This document shows positions 8,675-17,683 of a stretch of DNA of 64,000 nt, one piece after another. Each line of letters begins with the position of its first letter. Positions within the stretch are counted from its first letter, which is position 1. The position numbers and the translations under genes were made by a program. Source of the stretch: Granulosicoccus sp045106195 (GTDB lineage: Bacteria; Pseudomonadota; Gammaproteobacteria; Granulosicoccales; Granulosicoccaceae); NCBI GenBank assembly GCA_045106195.1, contig JBGCEH010000024.1, positions 62,001-126,000 on the forward strand, written 5' to 3'. The notes under the pieces are model-generated. The model was not told the origin of the DNA. It did no database searches and was given only the letters and a program-made list of their open reading frames with translations.

Positions 8675-9567
8675 AACTTATCCCCTTTCTCTACGGCTGG
8701 TGAGAGGATGCCATCCGGGCGCCAGACCAGTATCAGCGCAACGATACCAAATACGAAAGCCTCTTTCATACCGCCATAACTCTGAGGCAGTAACACGAGC
8801 ATGCCAACTTCGATAATACCCAGAAGGAAGCCACCGAGAACAGCACCGGGCAGACTACCAAAGCCACCCAGTACACACGCGACAAACGCCTTTAATACCG
8901 GATTGAAACCAAAGCTTGGATCGACGCTGCCACGTCTTGCCATAATGAATATGCAGGCAAGCCCTGCCAGTAAACCGGAGACCGCGAAAGCGACGGCAAC
9001 CACCCGATTTGCACGAATCCCCATTAGCCTGACCATTTCAAAATCCAGCGATGCTGCACGCATCGCAATCCCAAACGAACTCTTCTTCAAAAAAATCACG
9101 AGCAGACAAATGGCGACAACGGTCGTGATAGTTTCAAATACCTGCAATGTAGAGATCTGAACACCCCCGACGTCAATCGGCCAGTTGAGAAAATACAAAT
9201 TGGTAATGGCGATAGGTCGCGGAGATACGAACAGCAAAAACATGTTCTGAAGAATCATGCTGACACCAAAAGCCGTTAATAACCCGGTTGAAGCATCAGC
9301 GTAGCGTACCGGTCGAAAGGCAACACGTTCGAGTAATACCGATGCCAGGACAGCCACCAGCAAAGCACCGAGAATGACGACAAAGGGATTACCAGTAATC
9401 AGTGAGGTGATGGCAAACATGCTGTAACCACCAGCAGCAATAACTTCACCGTGAGCAAAATTGACCAATCCCATAATGGAAAACACAATGGCTAGCCCAA
9501 GTGCCAGCAGTGCATATTCTGCACCGAAGCTCAAGGCATTCAATACTTGCTGTATGACGTAGTCCAT
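8671..9567 (-). CDS. livH: Branched-chain-type ABC permease, LivH-like
   Basis: A 298-residue integral membrane protein. The N-terminal block contains ALGLAIVFSIMGLVNFAHGE, the classical LivH motif, and a later segment GGFGSLPGAVLGGFLLG matches the conserved cytoplasmic loop that contacts the ATPases. It pairs with the LivM-like permease, whose start overlaps its stop. It lies 87 bases after livF in transcription order. Substrate specificity cannot be read from the permease; context points to a nitrogen compound. Confidence 0.93.
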   Translation of the reverse strand: MDYVIQQVLNALSFGAEYALLALGLAIVFSIMGLVNFAHGEVIAAGGYSMFAITSLITGNPFVVILGALLVAVLASVLLERVAFRPVRYADASTGLLTAFGVSMILQNMFLLFVSPRPIAITNLYFLNWPIDVGGVQISTLQVFETITTVVAICLLVIFLKKSSFGIAMRAASLDFEMVRLMGIRANRVVAVAFAVSGLLAGLACIFIMARRGSVDPSFGFNPVLKAFVACVLGGFGSLPGAVLGGFLLGIIEVGMLVLLPQSYGGMKEAFVFGIVALILVWRPDGILSPAVEKGDKL

Positions 9568-9638
9568 CGTTAACCCTTATGTGAGTAACTCATGTCGAAC
9601 CCGACTTTATGGTACTCGTGCCGTCACGTTGTAAAGCT

Positions 9639-9661
9639 CGCATGCTTGCATGCATCATGCG
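9639..9661 (-). other. Small hairpin at the livF/livH junction
   Basis: CGCATG at 9639-9644 pairs with CATGCG at 9656-9661, and the arms enclose further GCATGC repeats. It straddles the livF stop codon in the 87-base livF-livH gap. It has no T-tract, so it may affect mRNA processing rather than end transcription. Confidence 0.3.
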
Positions 9662-10365
9662 TGACTAATGCCGGTCAATGTAGACATCAGTGCGCCGTGG
9701 CCTCCCAGTGTCTTTCGGTCTCCTTCACTCACCAGGTTTCCACTGTTAAGCAGGTAGCCATAGTCAGCCAGCACCAGTGCATCCCTGACATTCTGCTCTA
9801 CCAGCAATATTGTCATACCCTGCTTTTTCAGCTCGCTGATGAGTGCAAATATCTGCTTGCAAATCAGCGGAGCCAAACCAAGACTGGGTTCGTCCAGCAA
9901 CAATATGCGTGGCTTGCTCATCAGAGCCCTGGCAATGGTCAGCATTTGCTGTTCGCCTCCGGACAAGGTGCCCGCCAGCTGACTGTTACGTTCGTGTAAT
10001 ACCGGAAACGTGTCAAACCAGTAGTCGATGTCTCGCCGAACGCCGTTACCATCCTTACGTGTGGCAGCACCAATGATAAGGTTTTCACGCACACTCAGGT
10101 TGCTGAAGATACGACGGCCTTCAGGTGCCAGTGCAATACCAAGGCGTTGTCGCGCTTCAACGGACAAACCATCAAGATCATGCCCACCAAAGCTAATTCG
10201 GCCGCGACAAGTGGCCACACCGGCAATAGCCGACAGAGTCGATGTCTTGCCCGCGCCATTGGGCCCGAGCAAGACAACACACTGCCCTTCAGATACAGAG
10301 ACACTCAACCCATGCACGGCCTCGATAGGGCCGTGATAGACGCGTATGTCCTGCAATTCAAGCAC
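9655..10365 (-). CDS. livF: ABC ATPase, LivF-like
   Basis: A 236-residue ATPase with Walker A GPNGAGKT, signature LSGGEQQ, Walker B ILLLDEPSLGLAP and the H-loop region normally found after ILLVEQNV, which is the LivF hallmark. It energises import with LivG at the cytoplasmic face. The start is a GTG at 10365. The gene lies 51 bases after the binding-protein gene. LivG sits on the far side of the binding-protein gene, so the cassette order is G, binding protein, F, H, M. Confidence 0.93.
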   Translation of the reverse strand: MLELQDIRVYHGPIEAVHGLSVSVSEGQCVVLLGPNGAGKTSTLSAIAGVATCRGRISFGGHDLDGLSVEARQRLGIALAPEGRRIFSNLSVRENLIIGAATRKDGNGVRRDIDYWFDTFPVLHERNSQLAGTLSGGEQQMLTIARALMSKPRILLLDEPSLGLAPLICKQIFALISELKKQGMTILLVEQNVRDALVLADYGYLLNSGNLVSEGDRKTLGGHGALMSTLTGISHA

Positions 10366-10416
10366 GTTTAGGATGAACTCCCTGTTATCGAAGCATCCCT
10401 TGTAAAACGCAATGGA

Positions 10417-11604
10417 CTAGTTCCAGTCAGTCGGCACACCCTCAGGCACCTCATTGGACAACAGCACGCGTTTTCCATCCTTGAAGCCGATAACTGGCAC
10501 AGTACGCTGAGCATAGGATTGGTGCTCCATGAAAGATACACTTTCGACTGTCTTTGCTGCGATGCTGTCAGCACCGCGAATCGCCTCACGTACCGCAACC
10601 GGATCGACACTCCCCGCCTGCTCGACACCATGCGCTATCGCCATGACAATATCTGACCCAAGAGCAGGAAATAACCCGGCAACTTCGATATCCAGTGCAT
10701 CACATTCTGCTATGAACGCAGCCATGGCACTATCTGAATGAGATGGAGCCAGCGTTGCAAAAACAACTTTATCCAGAATAGAAGCATCAGCCTCACCGAT
10801 GGCATCCAGTGAAGGGTCGTCGAGGCCATCCGAACCAATAACCCATGCATCGATACCTGCTGTTCGCATCTGCCTGATCAGTACACCAACGTCCGGCATG
10901 ACGGATGAGATATAAATGGCGTCAGGTTGTGGATCGAGCTTTTTCAACTCTGCAATCTGAGGCGACCAGTCCGATGTGCCAAAACTGAAATTCAGCGATG
11001 AAATCACCTTGCCCCCACCAGCCTCAATAACATCACCAAACCATACAGGCGTGCGTGCAGACCAGGATCCACCTTCATCAGACGTAAAAAGCACTACGTG
11101 CTTGACATCATTGGCCAGAGCGAAATTGGCCCCTGCAGTCGCAGTGAACGGATCGGGAGAAACGTTGGTAATAAAGTTGTCAACGATCCCCGAGTGCATC
11201 TCTACTTGAGTGCTTTGAGCCTGAATAACCGTAGCGCCATAACTGGATGCAAGCTGTGCAACGGGAATCATCGTGTCTGAAAACGGAATGGTCGAAATGG
11301 TAATGGCACCTTCTTCCAGAAATTTCTCTGATATAGACAGCGCCGCTTGCGAATCCGACCCGACATCCTGCACCAGTACTTCGAACATCTTGCCGTCAAC
11401 GCCTCCTGCCTGATTGATGATTTCTGCCATGCAGCGAGCCCCTTGCACAGAGGTATACGGCGCATATTCTCCCGTCAATGGCACGGCAAAACCGATCTTG
11501 ATGGTATCAGCAGCAAACGCCGAGCCACCTACCAGCAGTCCGGCAATAACGCTTCCTGCTGTCGTGCGAATAGTCTTTATAATCATGCTTATCCCCTTGT
11601 TCAT
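10417..11604 (-). CDS. ABC substrate-binding protein, type I periplasmic fold (Liv-like)
   Basis: A 395-residue exported protein. It has a Sec signal (about residues 7-31, cleavage after AFA) followed by DTIKIGFAVPLTGEYAPYT, typical of the LivJ/urea/amide-binding family. It should capture the substrate in the periplasm and hand it to LivHM. Two in-frame ATGs (11604 and 11586) both have ribosome sites, GAGGA and AAGGGG respectively; the shorter gives a more usual signal peptide. The binding pocket cannot be assigned to a ligand by eye. Amidase, GS-like ligase and aminotransferase neighbours favour an amide- or amine-containing ligand over a plain branched-chain amino acid. Confidence 0.9.
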   Translation of the reverse strand: MNKGISMIIKTIRTTAGSVIAGLLVGGSAFAADTIKIGFAVPLTGEYAPYTSVQGARCMAEIINQAGGVDGKMFEVLVQDVGSDSQAALSISEKFLEEGAITISTIPFSDTMIPVAQLASSYGATVIQAQSTQVEMHSGIVDNFITNVSPDPFTATAGANFALANDVKHVVLFTSDEGGSWSARTPVWFGDVIEAGGGKVISSLNFSFGTSDWSPQIAELKKLDPQPDAIYISSVMPDVGVLIRQMRTAGIDAWVIGSDGLDDPSLDAIGEADASILDKVVFATLAPSHSDSAMAAFIAECDALDIEVAGLFPALGSDIVMAIAHGVEQAGSVDPVAVREAIRGADSIAAKTVESVSFMEHQSYAQRTVPVIGFKDGKRVLLSNEVPEGVPTDWN

Positions 11605-11740
11605 TGATAAGTCCTCGCCACTTGGCTAGGTTATTTTTTCAAACGTCTACACACTGCGTGCTTCCCTCAGCTTTACAACTCTAAACCAGTCTACCTGGTC
11701 GTTCCCGAATCTGAAATTCGCTGGAATGGTCCTGCCGATA

Positions 11741-12460
11741 TCACGGTTCCTGCTCACCCAGATACGCCGCGATCACAGTTGGATCTCCTGAGACTTCTGA
11801 CGGTGTGCCGGTAGTCAGCACACGCCCCATACTCATGACGGTAATTCGATCACACACACTCATGATAAATCGAAGATCGTGATCAATAACCAGCATGGCA
11901 CAGGCATGGTTTTGCTTTACCCACTGCAAACCGTCAATCAATTGCTCTGTCTCTTCCTGATTCATCCCCGCTGCTGGCTCATCAAGCATCAGAACATGTG
12001 GTGCCAAAGCCAGAGCTCGTACAATTTCAAGCCGACGCATATGCCCGTAGGACAGCTCACTTGCATAGAGCTGACGTTTGCCGATCAGGTCAAACTGCTT
12101 GATGGCCTCCTCGATCAGACCACTGTTGCCCCTCGAATCCGATCGAGAGACCGTACTCGCCGCCACTTCGATATTCTGTTGTACAGTCAGATTGGGATAG
12201 ATACGAAGGTTTTGAAACGTTCTGGCAACGCCGCGTTGAGCACGCTGGTGCGCAGGTGCTTTGCCAATATCTCGTCCCTTGAGCACAATGCTCCCATCAT
12301 TGTGCACCAGTAATCCGGAGATCAAATTGATCAGGGTGGTTTTCCCTGCGCCATTGGGACCAATGAGACCATGAACGCTATCGGCGTCCACGTGCAGGCT
12401 GACGCCATCAACTGCGCGCACCCCACCAAAGCGTTTGGATATGTCAGTCAGTTCAAGCAT
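11741..12460 (-). CDS. livG: ABC ATPase, LivG-like
   Basis: A 239-residue ATPase with Walker A GPNGAGKTT, the divergent LivG-type signature YGHMRRLEI, Walker B VLMLDEPAAGM and switch His in LVIDHDLRFI. It partners LivF. The ATG at 12460 is nine bases after the stop of the GS-like gene, so the two are co-transcribed. The 136-base gap on the downstream side, before the binding-protein gene, is the longest in the operon and could hold a second promoter. Confidence 0.93.
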   Translation of the reverse strand: MLELTDISKRFGGVRAVDGVSLHVDADSVHGLIGPNGAGKTTLINLISGLLVHNDGSIVLKGRDIGKAPAHQRAQRGVARTFQNLRIYPNLTVQQNIEVAASTVSRSDSRGNSGLIEEAIKQFDLIGKRQLYASELSYGHMRRLEIVRALALAPHVLMLDEPAAGMNQEETEQLIDGLQWVKQNHACAMLVIDHDLRFIMSVCDRITVMSMGRVLTTGTPSEVSGDPTVIAAYLGEQEP

Positions 12461-12469
12461 TGCAGCCCA

Positions 12470-13891
12470 TCAGTAGATGCGCCCATAAGCTGCACACTGA
12501 TCCTCAGGCTTCCACCCTTCTACATGAGAAAGCTCTTCCCGCTTCAAGGCAAGATAGGCTCTTGTAAACTCATCACCAAACCAGCTTGTCACCGTTTTAC
12601 TGTTCTCGAAAGCAGATAAGGCCTGAGGCAGGCTTTGTGGCAAACGACGTAAGCTTCTGTCGCTCAGCGCCTGTTCATCAAGCAGTGACAAATCATCTGT
12701 TGTCACAGCCGGTGTAGGCAGCTTCTCTTCAATCCCTTGTGTACCGGCATGAATAAGGGCTGCCAGAACAAGGTACGGTGACGCTGCTGCATCAGCCGCG
12801 CGATATTCAATATTGAACCGACTGGCACGCTGGTTTTCATTGTCACCCGATACAGGGCAGATACGCAGCGAAGCCTCACGATCCTGTGCTCCAAGGTTAT
12901 TGTAAGCCGCACTCCAGCGATGCGGCGTAAGGCGTAAGTACGAGGTAGGAAGTGGAGCAGTCAGACACAGAAACGCCGGCAGGTACTTGAGAATACCCGC
13001 AACGAATGAACTCGCCACCTCGCTCAAGTGGTGCTGCGCATGAGTGTCGTACATAACTGGTTTGCCCGCATCATCTTTCAAACTGAAATGTACATGCACA
13101 CCATTACCAACACCATCGAGCGATCGAAGAGGATTAAAGCTTGCCAGTCGATTAAACCTCAAAGCGGTTGCGCGCACCATTTCCCTTAAAATAACGGCTT
13201 CATCCGCTGCACGTATACCTGTCGCAACACCTACCGGTACTTCATACTGATCAGCACCGTACTCTTTGATGAATGATTCCGGTTTGAGACCGGCTGAACG
13301 CAAAGCAGCGAGTAAGGTCTCGCCAAAATCGGCAGACTCACGATGACCTTTCATGGAGAACGACGGCGTCTTCATTCCGGACTGCTCATCAGCCTCAAAC
13401 TGAAACTCATGCTCAAAGCTGACAACCGCTTCCAGATTGGCCATTAACTTCAGCCTGTTAACAGCGCTTGATAGCTGTGCCCGGGTGCAACAAGCGAAGG
13501 CACGACCATCCAGATGCTTGACATCGCCAATGACAAATCGCTCGGCGGCGGTATCATCCTGGAAATCGACATCTACCAGAGTAGCGTTGTCAGGATCAAT
13601 GAAAAGATCGCCCAGAGAACCATAAGGAGAATCGCCGATGCCATCGAAACAGGTGATGAGCGCATTGGTCGGTACCCAGCCTACCCCACGAAAATGCGCA
13701 TCTTGCAGACGTGCAACCGGAACCGACTTACCACGGAATAATCCTGCAAGGTCTGAAGTTCCGACAAATACAATTGAATCTCTGATCACATGAATAACTG
13801 ATGCTGGCAATGACGATTTACACAGCTTCAACTTATCAGAAAAAAGGCCGCGCAACAATTTGATTGATTTTTCATCGAAGTGGAAGCACAC
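12470..13891 (-). CDS. Glutamine-synthetase-like ligase (PuuA/GlnT type)
   Basis: About 473 residues of the glutamine synthetase superfamily, which activates a glutamate carboxylate with ATP and joins it to ammonia or an amine. The catalytic glutamates in FEHEFQF, the GVGNGVHVHFSL nucleotide/ammonia loop and the C-terminal IEYRAADAAASPYL motif are present. True GlnA features such as the adenylylation tyrosine loop are not evident. Members beside transporters and amidases often gamma-glutamylate an imported amine. The GTG at 13891 has GGAAAAGAG upstream but lies very close to the divergent gene; a GTG at 13789 would leave room for a promoter. It heads the nine-gene minus-strand operon. Confidence 0.88.
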   Translation of the reverse strand: MCFHFDEKSIKLLRGLFSDKLKLCKSSLPASVIHVIRDSIVFVGTSDLAGLFRGKSVPVARLQDAHFRGVGWVPTNALITCFDGIGDSPYGSLGDLFIDPDNATLVDVDFQDDTAAERFVIGDVKHLDGRAFACCTRAQLSSAVNRLKLMANLEAVVSFEHEFQFEADEQSGMKTPSFSMKGHRESADFGETLLAALRSAGLKPESFIKEYGADQYEVPVGVATGIRAADEAVILREMVRATALRFNRLASFNPLRSLDGVGNGVHVHFSLKDDAGKPVMYDTHAQHHLSEVASSFVAGILKYLPAFLCLTAPLPTSYLRLTPHRWSAAYNNLGAQDREASLRICPVSGDNENQRASRFNIEYRAADAAASPYLVLAALIHAGTQGIEEKLPTPAVTTDDLSLLDEQALSDRSLRRLPQSLPQALSAFENSKTVTSWFGDEFTRAYLALKREELSHVEGWKPEDQCAAYGRIY

Positions 13892-13924
13892 TACACGCTC
13901 TTTTCCGGAACATCCGCACCATCG

Positions 13925-14704
13925 TTGAACATTAACAGACTCAACGGCAATCGCCTTCTTGGGGTGTCTGATAGTTCGCCGATCGCATGGATCAACCCAG
14001 ACGCATCCTCATCAATGGCGCTGGTTTGTGAGCACGCCGGCAATGCGGTGCCTGCGGCTCTGGAAAACCTCGGCCTCTCCAGCGATCAATTGCGGGAACA
14101 TACTGCGATAGATATCGGTGCTGCAGCTACCGCACAACGAATAGCCGAATTACTGGACGTACCTCTGCTCATGCAGCGGTATAGCCGATTGGTTATAGAT
14201 TGCAATCGCCCCACTAACGCACCAGATTCTATTCCGGAAAATAGTCATGGCACTATCGTTCCTGCCAACGATACGCTGAATGAACAACAACGCAAAGCGC
14301 GTATTGATGAAATTTTCATGCCTTATGACAATGCGCTCCGGACGCTACTGGAAGCTCCAGACAGACGTTTTGCATTTTCGATACACAGCTTCACGCCGAC
14401 GTTAAAAAACACATTAAGACCCTGGGATATCGGCCTGCTTTTCCGGCAGGACACTCAGACATCGACTCATTTATGCCGGTATATAAACGATATTGACTCA
14501 AGTTTTTCTGTTGGTCTTAATCAGCCATACCAGATTGATGATGAATCCGACTGGTTCATTCCCCGGTATGCTGAACGCCTCGGCCTGCAACACAGCCTCA
14601 TCGAGATCAGAAATGACCATGTTCAGTCACTACAGGGGCAGACACGTATGGCAAGCATTCTGGCCGCGGCCATAACAAAGCTCGTCGCAAACACTGACAC
14701 TTGA
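13925..14704 (+). CDS. N-formylglutamate amidohydrolase family protein
   Basis: About 259 residues of the FGase family, metal-dependent hydrolases that cleave N-formyl (or related N-acyl) glutamate. Family landmarks are LVCEHAGNAVP near residue 38, SRLVIDCNR with the NSHGTIVP segment, the FSIHSFTP block and the late LIEIRND. The start is uncertain between TTG 13925, which fits homologue length, and GTG 13880, which would overlap the divergent GS-like gene. It is divergent from the Liv operon and followed by an isochorismatase-like gene. It probably hydrolyses an N-acyl or gamma-glutamyl intermediate of that pathway; histidine-degradation genes that would point to classical HutG are absent here. 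Confidence 0.87.
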   Translation: MNINRLNGNRLLGVSDSSPIAWINPDASSSMALVCEHAGNAVPAALENLGLSSDQLREHTAIDIGAAATAQRIAELLDVPLLMQRYSRLVIDCNRPTNAPDSIPENSHGTIVPANDTLNEQQRKARIDEIFMPYDNALRTLLEAPDRRFAFSIHSFTPTLKNTLRPWDIGLLFRQDTQTSTHLCRYINDIDSSFSVGLNQPYQIDDESDWFIPRYAERLGLQHSLIEIRNDHVQSLQGQTRMASILAAAITKLVANTDT

Positions 14705-14731
14705 ATAGCCCTTTTTGAGATCTGTACTTTC

Positions 14732-14747
14732 CGGGCAAGGCTGCCCG
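14732..14747 (+). other. Intercistronic hairpin
   Basis: CGGGCA (14732-14737) pairs perfectly with TGCCCG (14742-14747) around a four-base loop, in the gap between the amidohydrolase and isochorismatase-like genes. It lacks a T-tract, so partial termination or mRNA end protection is possible. Confidence 0.4.
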
Positions 14748-14813
14748 ACTGGCAATTTACCAATCCGCATTAGGCATTAGTATGTCGGGACAAACACAAC
14801 GAAACTACGCACT

Positions 14814-15455
14814 ATGACTTTAAGCAGAGACATCCCGCTAAAACCGAACGAAGCGGCGCTACTGTTGATTGATGTACAGAATTTCAGTGCGCACCGAAAT
14901 GGCGCTGAGTTCAAAAACCTGGACGCAGGAACATTTGAAAAAAAATTCGGCTGGTACTTCGACCAGCTGGACAATCGTGTCATCCCTAACATGCAGTCAC
15001 TTCTCAGCACTTGCCGTAGCGCTGGCATTGAAGTACTACACACCACTATTGAAAGTCTGACGCTGGACGGTAGAGAACGAAGTCTGGACTACAAGATCAC
15101 AGGATTCAACGTGCCAAAGGGATCATGGGATGGAAAAGTGATTGATGAGCTTACACCACTTGAGGATGAAATCTGGTTACCCAAGGGCTCATCGTCAGTG
15201 TTCGTGTCCACACATATCGACTACCTTCTTCGCAATCTTGGTATCAGGCAGCTCGTAATCTGCGGACTGATCACTGACCAGTGCGTGGAAAGCGCGATTC
15301 GTGACGCCTGCGATCTCGGCTATCTGGTGACTCAGGTTACCGACGCCTGTCTAACGTACTCGCAAGAACGTCACGATAACTCCTTGCGAACAATAAAGGG
15401 GTATTGTCGCCAGGTCACGTCGGAAATGCTATTGGATGAAATTACCAGGATTTGA
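14814..15455 (+). CDS. Isochorismatase-family cysteine hydrolase
   Basis: A 213-residue protein of the isochorismatase/nicotinamidase superfamily. The catalytic triad is visible as Asp in LLIDVQN, Lys in WLPKGSSSVF and Cys in GLITDQCVESAIRDA. Non-isochorismate members hydrolyse amides, ureido groups or carbamates with release of ammonia. It follows the amidohydrolase gene at 110 bases on the same strand and belongs with the divergent Liv/amidase operon, so an amide- or carbamoyl-cleaving step in that pathway is likely. The substrate cannot be named from sequence. Confidence 0.9.
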   Translation: MTLSRDIPLKPNEAALLLIDVQNFSAHRNGAEFKNLDAGTFEKKFGWYFDQLDNRVIPNMQSLLSTCRSAGIEVLHTTIESLTLDGRERSLDYKITGFNVPKGSWDGKVIDELTPLEDEIWLPKGSSSVFVSTHIDYLLRNLGIRQLVICGLITDQCVESAIRDACDLGYLVTQVTDACLTYSQERHDNSLRTIKGYCRQVTSEMLLDEITRI

Positions 15456-15630
15456 AACAGCAAGCTCACCGTATTCAATCCACTTGTCATCGCACGCTTT
15501 AAATTTCGTATCAGTCAAACGATTACGAGTTTTAGTACAAATTCATATAAAAATTGTCGGATCTGGATAAGGCTTCTATAAAAGCGACACCGAAGTATCC
15601 GTACGAGGGTTCCAGACTCCGCTGTACTCG

Positions 15631-15661
15631 AAGGGTACTGTGAAGTCATGGCACCCTTTTT
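15631..15661 (+). terminator. Possible terminator after the isochorismatase-like gene
   Basis: AAGGGT (15631-15636) pairs with ACCCTT (15653-15658), followed by a run of T to 15661. The loop is long (16 bases) with few inner pairs. It lies 175 bases after the stop codon, between convergent genes. Confidence 0.4.
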
Positions 15662-15724
15662 ATCAAACGGGACGGTTGTGTATGGCTGTAACGTCGCAGA
15701 TTGAGATTTAACATCTGAAATTAT

Positions 15725-16150
15725 TTACATGCGGGACAGAATCGCCTCTTTGAGGCTATCCGGCGTTGACTCACCTTTAACTATGTAGTTGGCAACCGAA
15801 TCGTAGCTTTCAGCCTTGCTCCTATCGTAACTATCGTCAGAGGTTGAATACATCATAACTACAGTGGGATCCAGTTTAATATCCTTACGCTGCGATTCCA
15901 GCTCTTCCAGGAACTGCCAGCCATTCATCAACGGCATATTGATATCCAGAAAAAGCGTTATCGGCACTCTGATGCCCGGGTACTTCACTTCCAGTTCTTC
16001 CAGAGGTGTTTTCAACAACTCAATGCCTTCCAGACCGCTGCTGACCTCAAGCACTATAAGAGACAACCCCGTTTTCTTGAGATAACGCTTGAGAAGAAAG
16101 CGATCCTCAAAATTGTCATCGACAATCAACACCGTATAGGTGGAATTCAT
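15725..16150 (-). CDS. Single-domain response regulator (CheY/Rcp1-like receiver)
   Basis: About 141 residues forming one receiver domain with no output domain. The acidic pair is in VLIVDDNFEDR, the phosphoacceptor Asp in TLFLDINMP, the Ser/Thr in MMYSTSDD and the conserved Lys in NYIVKGES. The long alpha3 insertion and the spacing resemble Rcp1-type receivers that work with phytochrome-like or hybrid kinases. ATG 16150 is chosen; a TTG at 16174 would add eight residues. No kinase gene is nearby, so the partner lies elsewhere. Confidence 0.9.
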   Translation of the reverse strand: MNSTYTVLIVDDNFEDRFLLKRYLKKTGLSLIVLEVSSGLEGIELLKTPLEELEVKYPGIRVPITLFLDINMPLMNGWQFLEELESQRKDIKLDPTVVMMYSTSDDSYDRSKAESYDSVANYIVKGESTPDSLKEAILSRM

Positions 16151-16531
16151 AGTCCGTTGATCCTCTTGATGCAAGTAGACGTGTGATTCATAAGAAGTAA
16201 TGAATCCCGGGTTACATCGTCTTTCATACTAATGGATCACCACATAAGATTAATCAAAGCCACAGTTTGTCATCGTCATCCCGGTTTGCGAAGAGAGTGT
16301 AATTCTTACCGATCACCGTGACTGATACTACACACCATTGGTCCGCTTATATGCAGTAGCTATGAAAATTAAATCAATATACGAATAAACGGATTGGCGA
16401 TAGCCTTCGGGACAATGCTGTAGTGTAGCTGACAGAACTTCCGAGCTAACCTGACCGACCCGGAATAGTATTGGTCGTTGTCGATTCGTTTGTAGCGATG
16501 TAACCAGATAGCTAGTAAAGCGGGGTATCAA
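16151..16531. other. Intergenic region upstream of the receiver gene
   Basis: About 380 bases without a supportable gene. A perfect inverted repeat, GATTCAT (16185-16191) and ATGAATC (16200-16206) with an eight-base spacer, lies about 35-56 bases before the receiver start and could be an operator. The rest is AT-richer than its surroundings. An open frame at 16328-16531 has no motif or ribosome site and is probably chance. Confidence 0.45.
16185..16206 (-). promoter_or_regulatory. Inverted repeat upstream of the receiver gene
   Basis: Seven-base perfect arms, GATTCAT and ATGAATC, separated by eight bases, 35 bases upstream of the chosen start. Position and symmetry suggest a dimeric regulator site; no regulator is identified. 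Confidence 0.35.
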
Positions 16532-17683
16532 CTAAGGCTGTGATGCTTTATCAGGATGTAACCAATGGGAAAAGTAGGCCTCCCGCAAGAGAGACGTTCT
16601 GGCATACCAGCGAGTATCTCTTTGCAAGGCGTTGGCGAGATGATGATCCGCTGTCGGCAAATGATCACTCATGACGATTCCGGAGTCCGGATGTAACCCT
16701 ATGTAACGAAAGGCGCTGCTGCGCAGGGGGCCGTACGGAATTTGTCTCGACATGTATGCAAGTCTTTCAGGATGCAATGCGAAACGCAGAAAGGACAACG
16801 TTGTGGCCAAGTCAACAGTCGATACTGCAGGAATTGCCCATACGCTCCGATCAATAATCTGACCATCCCATATCATATTGACAGGTACGCCACGGCTCCA
16901 TGCCTCAAAAAAACGTCCGTTGTAACCCGATGCCATAACCGCATCTCCTTGTTCCAGCAGGGCGACAGCTTCGGCTGGCTTATCCCACCAGATCACATGT
17001 CCACGCAGGCTTTCGAGTTTTTTAAGGACAAGTCGCAACCCGCGCTCAGTGCTTAGAAGATCGTAGATCTGACTGACAGGCACACCTTCAGCCATCATCG
17101 CCCATTCAAACAAGGCAGCAGGACTGCGTTGCAGAGCGCGCTTACCCGGAAAACGCTCCAGATCAAAAAGGTCGCCAATACGTGTAGGTCTTTCCCCGGT
17201 GAACGCACGCTCGTCGTAGGCGACCAGTGTTGAAAACGTCAGGTGCGCAACACTGCAGGCGCCAAACGTACCTTTCTTGAAATCGTGTATCGAGAAATCA
17301 TCGTGTTCGACAGACGCCTTTACCATTGCAGAACGGACCTCACGGGCCTCCAACAAATTGTCATAACCGATACTTTTCAGAAGTCCAGCCTGACAGGCCA
17401 CATCGGCCTCCTCCTCCAGCATGTCAAGAATGTCCGGCGGAGTGGACTCATCAAATATATCCAGCCCGCCAGTGTAGTCGCTGGTCTGGATGACTATGCC
17501 GCTGGCCTTTTCAAACGGTGAGAACAAGGCAGCGCGCTGAGCTGCTTCATAGGGGCCACCCCAGGTTCCAATAACCAGTATGTCACCGGAACGCTCTTCT
17601 GCGCAAAGACTTGAACCTGTCAGCAAGACAAGTAGTAAGCCAGCTGAAAGCCTTCTGAACGTCGGCAAGCTACAACGCATCAT
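16532..17683 (-). CDS. Orphan periplasmic binding protein (PotD-like)
   Basis: About 383 residues. The start at 17683 (or the adjacent ATG 17680) follows GGAGGAGA, a strong ribosome site, and gives a signal peptide with a hydrophobic core LLLVLLTGSSLCA. The mature part begins DILVIGTWGGPYEAAQRAA, typical of the PotD/spermidine-putrescine-like solute-binding family. The gene overlaps the end of the upstream ClC gene by 14 bases, so they are coupled. No permease or ATPase genes are beside it, unlike the other binding proteins in this window. It may share a transporter encoded elsewhere or act as a periplasmic sensor. Confidence 0.85.
   Translation of the reverse strand: MMRCSLPTFRRLSAGLLLVLLTGSSLCAEERSGDILVIGTWGGPYEAAQRAALFSPFEKASGIVIQTSDYTGGLDIFDESTPPDILDMLEEEADVACQAGLLKSIGYDNLLEAREVRSAMVKASVEHDDFSIHDFKKGTFGACSVAHLTFSTLVAYDERAFTGERPTRIGDLFDLERFPGKRALQRSPAALFEWAMMAEGVPVSQIYDLLSTERGLRLVLKKLESLRGHVIWWDKPAEAVALLEQGDAVMASGYNGRFFEAWSRGVPVNMIWDGQIIDRSVWAIPAVSTVDLATTLSFLRFALHPERLAYMSRQIPYGPLRSSAFRYIGLHPDSGIVMSDHLPTADHHLANALQRDTRWYARTSLLREAYFSHWLHPDKASQP

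Noticed and set aside
16328..16531. A 67-codon open frame on the minus strand between the receiver and binding-protein genes
   Set aside because: No ribosome site or conserved motif; composition resembles non-coding sequence.
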